Assembly: GCA_003518245.1 (NCBI GenBank)
Contig: DOZA01000380.1
Span: forward strand, 1-14,193
DNA: 14,193 nt
Source of the DNA: Bacteroidales bacterium
Lineage (GTDB): Bacteria > Bacteroidota > Bacteroidia > Bacteroidales > VadinHA17
Reading direction: 5' to 3'
Shown here: positions 1 to 7,400 of the stretch, in pieces
Layout: every line of letters begins with the position of its first letter
Position numbering within the stretch: the first letter of the stretch is position 1
The notes under the pieces: model-generated
What the model was told of the DNA's origin: nothing
Database searches by the model: none
Seen by the model: the letters and a program-made list of their open reading frames with translations, nothing else
Translations under genes and position numbers: made by a program

Positions 1-1184
1 CAGCTCATGTTGAGTTTCATGCCAAGATAGTGGCACAGAAATTTATACAGCGTGAACTTATTCGTGTAACGTCGGAGATACAGGGGCGGGCATTTGATGA
101 TTCAAACGATATTAACGAACTTCTTGACTATTCCGAAAATGAACTTTTCCAGATAGCCGAAGGTAATATAAAAAGAGAAGTATCACCCCTGAATATTGTT
201 CTGAAAGAAGCCATACATGAAATAGAAGAGGCTAGTAAGCGGGAAGATGCCCTGGTAGGTGTGCCGTCAGGATTTACCAAGCTGGACCGCCTGACATCAG
301 GCTGGCAAAAGTCTGACCTGATTATAGTAGCTGCCAGACCATCAATGGGTAAAACGGCACTTGCATTAACCATGGCAAGAAATATGTCGGTCGTCCATAA
401 AAAATCGGTGGCTGTCTTTTCCATGGAAATGTCGGCCGTACAGCTGGTTAACCGCCTTATTGTGGCTGAGACGGAATTACCTTCAAACAGGATAAAGAAT
501 GGAAGGCTAAAAGAAGATGAGTGGAAACAGCTGGAAACCAAAATAAAAACACTGGAAGATGCAAGTATTTATATTGATGATACACCTGCCATTTCAGTTT
601 TTGAACTGAGGGCTAAATGCAGGCGCCTGTCGGCTCAGCATAAACTGGATATAGCAATAGTAGACTATCTTCAACTGATGTCAGGCCCCAGGGAAGCAGG
701 AAGTCGTGAACAGGAAGTGTCAAGCATTTCAAGGTCACTGAAGAGTATTTCAAAAGAGCTGAATGTACCCATCATCGCTCTCAGCCAGCTCAATCGTTCA
801 GTGGAAGTGAGGGGTGGTAATAAAAGACCTCAATTATCTGACCTGAGAGAATCAGGGGCTATAGAGCAGGATGCCGATATGGTACTATTTATTCACAGGC
901 CTGAAAAATATGGATTCACAACACTGGATAATGAAATGCCATCAAAAGGGATAGCCGAAATTATACTGGCAAAAAACAGGAATGGTCCTGTTGATGATAT
1001 ACTGCTTCGGTTCAGGGAGGAAAGAGCCCAATTCGTTGATATTGACAACCTTGATTATGATGCTATAGGGTCTCAGAACGTTACAGACTCTATTACCGTC
1101 AGTTCCAAAATGAATAATGATAAAACATCTAAAAGGGATAGCCTGAACAGGGAGAATGGATCAGACGATGATATCCCGATATAA
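1..1184 (+). CDS. dnaB: Replicative DNA helicase DnaB, 3' part (5' end outside window)
   Basis: Hexameric 5'-3' helicase that unwinds DNA ahead of the replication fork and recruits primase. The reading frame is open from base 3 (residues AHVEFHAKIV) into the GTG at 30, so that GTG is an internal codon and not the start. About 394 residues are visible; the family is usually about 500 residues, so roughly the first 110-120 (most of the N-terminal primase-interacting domain) lie outside. Visible parts are the end of the N-terminal domain and linker, then the RecA-like ATPase domain with Walker A RPSMGKTA (bases 336-359), the SMEMS motif, a Walker B region ending IVDYLQLM, and the ALSQLNRSVE and LRESGAIEQDADM motifs that serve nucleotide sensing and DNA-loop functions in this family. 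No intein interrupts the ATPase core. The C-terminal tail of about 45 residues is polar and probably disordered. rmuC follows after 26 bp. Confidence 0.97.
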   Translation, partial: AHVEFHAKIVAQKFIQRELIRVTSEIQGRAFDDSNDINELLDYSENELFQIAEGNIKREVSPLNIVLKEAIHEIEEASKREDALVGVPSGFTKLDRLTSGWQKSDLIIVAARPSMGKTALALTMARNMSVVHKKSVAVFSMEMSAVQLVNRLIVAETELPSNRIKNGRLKEDEWKQLETKIKTLEDASIYIDDTPAISVFELRAKCRRLSAQHKLDIAIVDYLQLMSGPREAGSREQEVSSISRSLKSISKELNVPIIALSQLNRSVEVRGGNKRPQLSDLRESGAIEQDADMVLFIHRPEKYGFTTLDNEMPSKGIAEIILAKNRNGPVDDILLRFREERAQFVDIDNLDYDAIGSQNVTDSITVSSKMNNDKTSKRDSLNRENGSDDDIPI

Positions 1185-1210
1185 GATTAGTAATCAAATG
1201 CCCTAAACAA

Positions 1211-2515
1211 ATGCTTGAAAATAGTATTTTCTTTTTTGCAGGACTGGTAGCAGGAATCTTATTGATGTTTATAATACAGGTAATAAGAAAGAAGGCTGCC
1301 CGTTTATCCGAGGGTATGCATATCAATGAGCTAAGATCTGCTATATCTGATTATAAAACCGGGCTATCAGAAAAGGAGGTGGAAATAAGAAGACTTACAG
1401 CCATGGTAGCTGCCAGGGATGCTAATATTGAGTCCCTGGGAGAAAGACTTGAAGACCAGAAAAAAGAGCTTGAGGAAATGCAGGAAAGGATGAAAAAGGA
1501 ATTCAGGCTGCTGGCAGATGAAATACTGGAGGAAAAAAGTCAAAGATTCACAAAAGAGAATACGCAACAACTTGATAATATACTGAAACCTTTTAATGAG
1601 AATTTGAAAGATTTCAGGGAAAAAGTAGAAAAGACGAGACTTGAAAGTGGTAAAGACCGGGCCTCATTGATGACAAAAATTGCTGAACTGGAAAAATTAA
1701 ATGTTAAGATAAGTGACGAGGCTAATGCACTGACAAGGGCTCTTAAAGGAGATTCAAAAGCAAGAGGTAACTGGGGGGAGATGATACTTGAAAGTATTCT
1801 GGAAAAATCAGGTCTGGTAAAAGACAGGGAGTTCTTTGTACAGGAATCGTATACTACTGATGAAGGAGGTAGATTGCAACCGGATATCATAGTTAAATAT
1901 CCGGGTGACCGTAGTATAATAATTGATTCTAAGGTTTCGCTTATTGGTTATGAACAGTATGTCAATGCAGAATCAGATACTAAGAAGGAACAGGGATTGA
2001 AAGCTCATCTCCAGTCGGTTAGAACGCACCTCAATAAGTTGGCAGCCAAAGATTACCAGGATGAGTATAAACTTAAGACTGTCGACTTTGTTATGATGTT
2101 TATGCCTGTTGAACCTGCATATTTTCTTGCCCTGCAGTCGGACAGCAGGCTGTGGTCCGATTCGTATGATAAAAGGGTATTGCTTATTAGCCCAACAAAT
2201 CTCATTGCAGCACTCAAGATGATAGAAAGCATCTGGAAACAGGAATACCAGAGCAGGAATGTCCTTGAGATAGCACGCCAGGGGGGAGCCCTGTATGATG
2301 ATTTTGTGCTCCTGCTTGAAAGACTTGAAAAACTGGGGAAGAAACTTAATGAAACCAGGAAACAATATGATGAAACTGTAATGAAACTTACAGGTAGAGG
2401 GAACCTTATAAACAGGGTTGGGCAGCTCAGGGAGCTGGGCATAAAAGCTAAAAAACAAATGCCTGATACCTACAAGGACGATGAAATTGGTGAAAGAAAA
2501 GAAAGTATTACTTAA
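1211..2515 (+). CDS. rmuC: DNA recombination protein RmuC
   Basis: RmuC-family protein, linked in E. coli to limiting inversions and rearrangements at repeats and predicted to be a nuclease; its biochemical activity is not well defined. The 434 residues start with a hydrophobic anchor (about residues 5-24) followed by a basic stretch IRKKAAR, so it is probably tethered to the inner membrane. Next is a long charged coiled coil (about 35-170). The conserved RmuC domain carries the family signature GNWGEMILESILE (about 186-198) and a PD-(D/E)XK-like core with IIIDSKVSL (about 236-244). Length and order of parts are normal for the family. It lies 26 bp after dnaB on the same strand, so cotranscription is possible. 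Its last 8 bases overlap the 3' end of the opposing DUF5686 gene. Confidence 0.93.
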   Translation: MLENSIFFFAGLVAGILLMFIIQVIRKKAARLSEGMHINELRSAISDYKTGLSEKEVEIRRLTAMVAARDANIESLGERLEDQKKELEEMQERMKKEFRLLADEILEEKSQRFTKENTQQLDNILKPFNENLKDFREKVEKTRLESGKDRASLMTKIAELEKLNVKISDEANALTRALKGDSKARGNWGEMILESILEKSGLVKDREFFVQESYTTDEGGRLQPDIIVKYPGDRSIIIDSKVSLIGYEQYVNAESDTKKEQGLKAHLQSVRTHLNKLAAKDYQDEYKLKTVDFVMMFMPVEPAYFLALQSDSRLWSDSYDKRVLLISPTNLIAALKMIESIWKQEYQSRNVLEIARQGGALYDDFVLLLERLEKLGKKLNETRKQYDETVMKLTGRGNLINRVGQLRELGIKAKKQMPDTYKDDEIGERKESIT

Positions 2516-5183
2516 GAATGAAGGTGACTTTTATTCCTGTCGTTTTGTAACTGAGATCCTCAAAACCAACAAAAACGCCTATCCTGCCTAACAGGAAAAT
2601 CTCACTGAGGCTATAGCCCAGCTCATAATAATTACCTGTATGAGGGGTGTAGAGATAGGCCAGGCTTATATTTTCTCTCATCAGGCTGTTGCTAAGAAAA
2701 GGGAGGAGCTTGATAAGAAGATATGGTGTGGTATATCTTGCATGTGCTTCAATATAATATTCGGGAGTGGCAAGTGAGTAATAGTCAGGAAGCATGAAGG
2801 CATCTACATGGTTGCGGATAAGTACAGGCAGTGTTTGTGTATTGAAATGATTGAAGTCCTGGAATTGAAGTTTGTCATTATTCAGAAATCCACCTATTCT
2901 TAATCTCCATAAATATTCACCGAAAGCACCAACAGGCGTGGTCTGGTTAGCTTCAAACTGTATATGATCAAAATGATGTGATTGTCTATCCGGAGTAATA
3001 TTTATACCATGATCATAATATATCTTGTATGTGATATACCCGGAGCCTGCTATAGATTTCCTCCCGTTATTAACCCTGTATCTCTGCCTTGGTATATAGG
3101 ATAATACAGTTGAGAACTGATGATGGACGTGATTTGTAATGAGATAATCGGCTTCTGTGTCACCTCCTGCCCCCAGGTATTCATTAAGAGGTATATTATC
3201 CTGATAATCCTCATCCGTTCTGAAAAGAGAGAAATTGGTATTATTATTCAGCATTCTTCTGTCATCGAAAGCATACTTCAGTTCGATATAAAAGCCGTTA
3301 AAATATTCCCTGCGCTGACTAACTCTAAGGTACCTGCTATCATAAAGCCTCATATAATTATCCTTGAGCAACAGTGATGTTGTCATATTAATAAAAGGAT
3401 TTATACCGGCCGAATTGGTATAATCACGACTGCCCATACCCATCCAGAATAATACTCTCGCCATATGCATATGGTCATAAGTAATATTCCCGCTGATCTG
3501 CCAGTCAATACTTTGCTTTGCAAAATCCCAGCCAATGACAGGATTTAATGAAAGAGTCGTTCCTGAATTCCATTTGTTATAGTAAGAAAAATCTATACCA
3601 TATTTAAACCCATCTACACTGTTAAAACTGAAATGTTCGGGAGCAATAAGGCCTCCCATTGAAAAATGGCTGTTTTTACCCCGCCATGTTTTACCAAAGA
3701 AAACACTATTCATTGTTCTGAGGAAATTACCTTTACTCTTAATGTTACCGCCGGTTATTACTGCAGTGTCATTATTATTAAAAGATGATTCTCTAAGTCT
3801 GGTTTTAACCTTTAAGCTGTCACTTATTTTAACACTTTTTCTTTCTTCTTCAGAGAGTGGTATTGGCCTTATTTCGGTCCAGTATTCACTGCTTTTTTTA
3901 CTCGCATCTTCTTCAATTTCAAAACTCGTCGTTTTTTTAATCTCAAGATCATCATACCCTGGATCCGATTCTTCTGTTTCCTTTTCCATCAGCCTTGTCA
4001 GTCTGGACATGTCCCTGTTGCTGAGCTCATCTTTCTGGAGTATTTCCTCAATTTTTTGTTGATTCTTTGATACTTCCCTTTGCTTCTCAAGAATAACTTG
4101 TTCAGCGGTGGGATTAAGGGAAAGTACATCGGGATCAGGCAGATCTGTATTAGGCTCAACAATATCGTAGGTAACAGACGAGCTATAGGTACCATCGGCA
4201 TCAACACCTACAATTGATATTTTTACATCAAAATTATGGCTTACAGGCATCCATATGTCATCCTGTACAGGAGTGTAAACCTGTTTTACATTTATTGAGC
4301 CAGCCATGTTTTTATTAGTTAGGTCAAGGCTGTGCAGGCACCAGAGATCTTCAATAATGTATAAAGTACCTTCAAATACCTGCTGACTTTTCCTTTTTGG
4401 TATAACCTTTATCTTATTAACAATAAAACTTCCCTGGGGAGTGGATCCTTCATAACTGAACCTGTAATGCGCCATTGCATTTGGAGATAAAGGACTTATG
4501 GCAATATCAGCAAGGACAGGTTCGTAAAAGCTGGCCCGTACCACATCCATGGGTGAGATATCCGTTTCCTGTGTTTCCGGGAAGGTGCTCTGTTGTGCAA
4601 TAACAGTTTGACTGTATATATCAGGAGCATCATATTCAATCTTATTTATGGATTCAATAAGGTAACTATCCCCTTCTTTAATATTTATATCACTATTGCT
4701 GGCATTAATATTCCTTCGCATTATCCGAGGTATCTTATTCACTACCACACTTCCCTTTATATATACATTAGCTTCATAATGCCTGACCCTGTTAAGATGG
4801 TATGGTGCCAGCCCTATGGCTTTTCTCATTATTCCGTAGGCTGGATCTTCGCCTGTGGCCGTTACTCTGACTTCGGGTATCTGGTAATACTGGATGTTCA
4901 GCCTGATATCAATATTCTTATCCGTTTCTCCCATACTTATTGTCCTGATCTCAGGAGAAAATCCAAGGCTTTGAAAAAAGATAGTATAGTTTCCCGGTTT
5001 CAGTTTTATTTCATATTTGCCCTTAATATTAGCTGTAGTACCATGTTTCAGCTCATTAACATAAACCGTTGCATATTTTATCGGTTCGCCTTCGTTATTC
5101 GTTATTATTCCTTTTAAATGCTGTGCTTCTGAGCTTATGACAGATATAAGGAGAATATATATGGCAATAAGTAATTTCTTCAT
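2508..5183 (-). CDS. DUF5686 / carboxypeptidase-regulatory-like outer membrane protein
   Basis: Large predicted outer membrane protein of a family widespread in Bacteroidota; no biochemical function is established. I chose the ATG at 5183 (MKKLLIAIYILL...) over one 11 codons upstream because it opens directly into a signal peptide with likely cleavage after SSEA, before Gln21. Residues about 22-98 form a CarboxypepD_reg-like beta-sandwich (KGIITNNEGEPIKYATVYV), the domain also found at the N-terminus of SusC-type proteins. The DUF5686 region follows, with HYEANVYIKGS near 135-145. A highly charged, probably helical linker (about 360-430, rich in E, K and D) precedes a C-terminal half rich in alternating hydrophobic/aromatic strands that ends GIKVTFILK, as expected of a beta-barrel. 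I infer surface-envelope assembly or transport but cannot name a substrate. The gene is 206 bp downstream of rsmI and may have its own promoter. Confidence 0.85.
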   Translation of the reverse strand: MKKLLIAIYILLISVISSEAQHLKGIITNNEGEPIKYATVYVNELKHGTTANIKGKYEIKLKPGNYTIFFQSLGFSPEIRTISMGETDKNIDIRLNIQYYQIPEVRVTATGEDPAYGIMRKAIGLAPYHLNRVRHYEANVYIKGSVVVNKIPRIMRRNINASNSDINIKEGDSYLIESINKIEYDAPDIYSQTVIAQQSTFPETQETDISPMDVVRASFYEPVLADIAISPLSPNAMAHYRFSYEGSTPQGSFIVNKIKVIPKRKSQQVFEGTLYIIEDLWCLHSLDLTNKNMAGSINVKQVYTPVQDDIWMPVSHNFDVKISIVGVDADGTYSSSVTYDIVEPNTDLPDPDVLSLNPTAEQVILEKQREVSKNQQKIEEILQKDELSNRDMSRLTRLMEKETEESDPGYDDLEIKKTTSFEIEEDASKKSSEYWTEIRPIPLSEEERKSVKISDSLKVKTRLRESSFNNNDTAVITGGNIKSKGNFLRTMNSVFFGKTWRGKNSHFSMGGLIAPEHFSFNSVDGFKYGIDFSYYNKWNSGTTLSLNPVIGWDFAKQSIDWQISGNITYDHMHMARVLFWMGMGSRDYTNSAGINPFINMTTSLLLKDNYMRLYDSRYLRVSQRREYFNGFYIELKYAFDDRRMLNNNTNFSLFRTDEDYQDNIPLNEYLGAGGDTEADYLITNHVHHQFSTVLSYIPRQRYRVNNGRKSIAGSGYITYKIYYDHGINITPDRQSHHFDHIQFEANQTTPVGAFGEYLWRLRIGGFLNNDKLQFQDFNHFNTQTLPVLIRNHVDAFMLPDYYSLATPEYYIEAHARYTTPYLLIKLLPFLSNSLMRENISLAYLYTPHTGNYYELGYSLSEIFLLGRIGVFVGFEDLSYKTTGIKVTFILK

Positions 5184-5389
5184 ATGTGTTTTAATATACT
5201 GACGATTTAGAAGCAATAAATATACAAGATATACAGAAAAACACCTGTGTAATCACATAATATTCGTTATTATCTCAATCAATGATGTTGAACCTGGATC
5301 AAGGCCTGGCTATCTTTTTCGATGTTGCAGCGCTTACATGCTTTAAGCATATACACACCGGTTCAATGATTTTTGCTCACCGGCATACT
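5184..5389. other. Intergenic region between rsmI and the DUF5686 gene
   Basis: About 206 bp without a convincing ORF. On the minus strand it holds a possible CCGGT/ACCGG hairpin just past the rsmI stop with no U-tract, a 13 bp palindrome (5338-5350), and an AT-rich stretch next to the DUF5686 start that probably contains its promoter. No perfect TAnnTTTG element was found for that gene, and no known riboswitch or RNA gene is recognisable. Confidence 0.5.
5338..5350. repeat. 13 bp near-perfect palindrome ATGCTT-T-AAGCAT
   Basis: Two 6 bp arms (ATGCTT/AAGCAT) around a single T, about 155 bp upstream of the DUF5686 start. It could be a protein-binding site or part of a small RNA hairpin with loop TTTAA. 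No run of Ts follows on either strand, so it is not a standard intrinsic terminator. Function unknown. Confidence 0.4.
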
Positions 5390-6064
5390 CTATGTATCTT
5401 TTCCCGCAACTATTAAAACATACTCTCCCTTAGGTTGTGTTTCCTTCAGTCTCTCAGCAATATCAGCCAGGCTGCCACGTATATTCTCCTCGTATACCTT
5501 GGTTAGTTCCCTTGAAACTGAAGCTTTTCTTTCAGGTCCGAAAATATCAATAATCTGGTCGACAAGCTTAATTATTCTGTGAGGTGATTCATAAAACACA
5601 ATTGTTCTTTCTTCATCCTCAAGGTTCCTTATTCTTTTCATTCTACCCTTTTTCTGTGGTAGAAATCCTTCGAAACAGAATCTATCGCAGGGCAGTCCTG
5701 AATTGACCAGCGCAGGGACAAAAGCTGTAGCCCCCGGCAAAGTCTCCACCTCTATATTTTTTTCAATGCATGTTCTTACAAGTAGGAATCCAGGATCTGA
5801 TATGCCGGGAGTGCCTGCATCAGTAATAAGAGCAATATCCTTGCCCGATTCTATCTGTTTGCATATCCTTTCTGATTCAATATGCTCATTGAATTTATGA
5901 TGGGAAACAACCGGCTTGCTGATTTCAAAATGCTTCAGGAGAGTTCTTGATTTACGGGTATCTTCAGCAAGTACCAGGTCTGCTTCTTTTAGTATTTCTA
6001 TAGCCCTGATAGTTATATCCTTCAGGTTTCCTATAGGTGTAGGGATGATATACAATCTGCTCAT
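5390..6064 (-). CDS. rsmI: 16S rRNA 2'-O-ribose C1402 methyltransferase RsmI
   Basis: SAM-dependent tetrapyrrole-methylase-fold enzyme that 2'-O-methylates C1402 of 16S rRNA in the decoding centre of the 30S subunit. I chose the ATG at 6064 (MSRLYIIPTPIGN...), giving 224 residues, the usual family length. The open frame extends 24 codons further upstream, but that part overlaps the preceding gene and lacks similarity to the family. Family motifs seen are YIIPTPIGNLKDIT (5-18), VLAEDTRKSRTLL (31-43), the glycine-rich TDAGTPGISDPG loop (81-92), LPGATAFVPALV (109-120) and FYESPHRI (157-164). The start is only one base after the stop of the upstream hypothetical gene, which implies translational coupling in one transcript. 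Confidence 0.96.
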   Translation of the reverse strand: MSRLYIIPTPIGNLKDITIRAIEILKEADLVLAEDTRKSRTLLKHFEISKPVVSHHKFNEHIESERICKQIESGKDIALITDAGTPGISDPGFLLVRTCIEKNIEVETLPGATAFVPALVNSGLPCDRFCFEGFLPQKKGRMKRIRNLEDEERTIVFYESPHRIIKLVDQIIDIFGPERKASVSRELTKVYEENIRGSLADIAERLKETQPKGEYVLIVAGKDT

Positions 6065-6065
6065 C

Positions 6066-6731
6066 TTATCTGGCTGATAGTTTCCTTTCAACAAGTTCAA
6101 GAAGCTGGTGTGCAGGTTCAGAATCTGCCATCTCATTCAGTGTTTCATTGAGAATATCTGTTGCTTCTTCACGGCTGGTTGCATTGTTAAGGCTGGTGAT
6201 AGTCTGCCTGAATGATTCTTCCTTTCCGTTAAATAGTTCTCTTATAAAATAGAACCTGTCATTAATACCTATGGCCTTACTAAGGTCGGTAACAGGCAGG
6301 GTGAGTGTTTTACCTTCCAGCTTCCTGCTATCACCGACTTTTTCATTTACCCGGCTTGAAAGATGTGTAAATTTGTCTGCTACTATTTTTTCAGCTTTCT
6401 GCTTCTTTATTTCATCTTCCGCAACATCATCTTCAAGCTCAAGTACATCATCAGCAGGACGTGATACCTGAACATCAATTTCTTTTTTTACTGTAGTATT
6501 TTTTTCCTCTTCTACAATATTATCAATATTTGATTCTGAAATAATTTCACCTATTATTTTTATCAAATCCTTGGCGCTTTTACATTTTGACTTTATTAGT
6601 TCAATCTGTAATACAGGATGTTCGGGCTTATATTTAAGCTCATCTATTAGCTCCTCTGCTTCTTTAAGATCCCTAAGAATAATATTAATAGCTGATTTCA
6701 GATCCATGAAATTGGTTTTATTTAAACTCAT
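6066..6731 (-). CDS. Conserved hypothetical protein upstream of rsmI
   Basis: A 221-residue soluble protein with no signal peptide or membrane segment; I cannot assign a function. Residues 1-65 are predicted helical and charged. A low-complexity acidic/lysine-rich linker follows (about 70-118, containing ELEDDVAEDEIKKQK). The C-terminal third is compact and looks conserved: LTLPVTDLSKAIGINDRFYFIRELFNG (about 143-169), then a helical tail with an (N/S)LNNATSREEA segment ending LLELVERKLSAR. I recall this C-terminal signature (IGINDRF-FIRELFNG) from Bacteroidota proteins of unknown function, but that is memory and not a search result. It has a good -7 promoter match just upstream and is followed by rsmI after one base, so it is the first gene of that unit. 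The Met at residue 9 (6707) is an alternative start, and would give a more normal leader length. Confidence 0.8.
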   Translation of the reverse strand: MSLNKTNFMDLKSAINIILRDLKEAEELIDELKYKPEHPVLQIELIKSKCKSAKDLIKIIGEIISESNIDNIVEEEKNTTVKKEIDVQVSRPADDVLELEDDVAEDEIKKQKAEKIVADKFTHLSSRVNEKVGDSRKLEGKTLTLPVTDLSKAIGINDRFYFIRELFNGKEESFRQTITSLNNATSREEATDILNETLNEMADSEPAHQLLELVERKLSAR

Positions 6732-6738
6732 TTTTCTT

Positions 6739-6753
6739 TACCTTGCAAAGGTA
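6739..6753. repeat. Inverted repeat TACCTT-GCA-AAGGTA in divergent promoter region
   Basis: Two perfect 6 bp arms separated by 3 bp overlap the -7 element of the minus-strand gene and lie next to its predicted transcription start, between the divergent hypothetical-rsmI and tdk-murF/alr units. This position would suit an operator, but part of the symmetry comes from the -7 sequence itself and no cognate regulator is known. Confidence 0.4.
6746..6753 (-). promoter_or_regulatory. Bacteroidota -7 promoter element for hypothetical-rsmI unit
   Basis: On the minus strand this reads TACCTTTG, a perfect match to the Bacteroidota -7 consensus TAnnTTTG, about 15 bp from the ATG at 6731. An AT-rich stretch with TTTC about 19 bp further upstream is only a weak -33 candidate. 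The leader would be only about 10 nt from that ATG, or about 35 nt from the alternative Met at 6707. Confidence 0.5.
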
Positions 6754-6806
6754 ATTAATATTTATCTTGTCAGAAATTATCAGGGCTTCATAAACATTTA
6801 TGTTCA

Positions 6807-7400
6807 ATGCATTTTCTTGAAAATTCTGTTGACCATGTAAATAAACGGGGATCAATAGAGGTTATTGCGGGATCGATGTTCTCAGGTAAGACAGAAGAAC
6901 TGATCAGAAGGCTGAAAAGAGCCAAGATAGCAGGTTTGAAAGTCGAAATATTTAAGCCTGCCCTGGATAAAAGATATTCAGATACTCTTGTTGTGTCTCA
7001 TGATGAACGATCAATAACCTCGACACCGGTGGAGAATGCTACAATGATATTACTGCTCTCAGCAGATGTGCAGGTAATCGGTATTGATGAGGCCCAGTTT
7101 TTTGATGACGGTATTGTTGATGTTTGTAACAAGTTGGCCGACAGGGGATTGAGAGTAATAGTAGCTGGTCTGGACATGGATTATAGCGGGAAACCTTTTG
7201 GTCCTATGCCTCATATCATGGCTGTGGCAGAATATGTTACCAAGGTGCATGCAATATGCGTTGAGTGTGGAAACCTGGCTAATTATTCCTTCCGGAAAGC
7301 AAAAAATAAGAACGTGGTTTTACTTGGCGAAAGGGATATATATAAACCCCTTTGCAGGGATTGTTATAATAAATTATCAGGATCAGAGGAGGGAAATTGA
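6807..7400 (+). CDS. tdk: Thymidine kinase (type II, zinc-containing)
   Basis: Phosphorylates thymidine to dTMP with ATP in the pyrimidine salvage pathway; cytosolic tetramer in this family. The 197 residues contain the P-loop GSMFSGKT (22-29), the DEAQFF motif (94-99) whose Glu95 is the catalytic base in this family, and four zinc-binding cysteines in two CxxC pairs (C151/C154 and C183/C186). The YSFR and [14 protein letters not shown] segments form the lasso/C-terminal substrate-binding part. The ATG at 6807 gives a normal N-terminus before [12 protein letters not shown]. Its stop (7398-7400) overlaps the TTG start of murF-alr by 4 bp, so the two genes are probably translationally coupled. 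Confidence 0.97.
   Translation: MHFLENSVDHVNKRGSIEVIAGSMFSGKTEELIRRLKRAKIAGLKVEIFKPALDKRYSDTLVVSHDERSITSTPVENATMILLLSADVQVIGIDEAQFFDDGIVDVCNKLADRGLRVIVAGLDMDYSGKPFGPMPHIMAVAEYVTKVHAICVECGNLANYSFRKAKNKNVVLLGERDIYKPLCRDCYNKLSGSEEGN
7387..7392 (+). promoter_or_regulatory. Strong Shine-Dalgarno (AGGAGG) for the TTG start of murF-alr
   Basis: AGGAGG lies inside the last tdk codons, 4 bases before the TTG at 7397. Strong Shine-Dalgarno sequences are uncommon in this phylum, and none as clear is seen before other genes here. It supports the TTG start, since the next in-frame ATG is about 40 codons inside the MurF domain. Confidence 0.65.

Noticed and set aside
30..32. GTG at 30 as the start of dnaB
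   Set aside because: The frame is open upstream to the window edge and the residues there continue the DnaB N-terminal domain, so the gene simply begins outside the window.
4593..5117. 174-codon plus-strand ORF opposite the DUF5686 gene
   Set aside because: It lies wholly antisense to a well-supported signal peptide and beta-sandwich coding region and has no recognisable domain; it is a shadow frame.
5361..5387. CCGGT/ACCGG hairpin after rsmI as an intrinsic terminator
   Set aside because: A 5 bp stem with a 16-base loop and no U-tract is too weak to call.
6065..6136. Longer RsmI start 24 codons upstream
   Set aside because: The extension overlaps the preceding gene's C-terminus and lacks RsmI-like sequence. 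The ATG at 6064 starts exactly at the conserved IIPTPIGN region.
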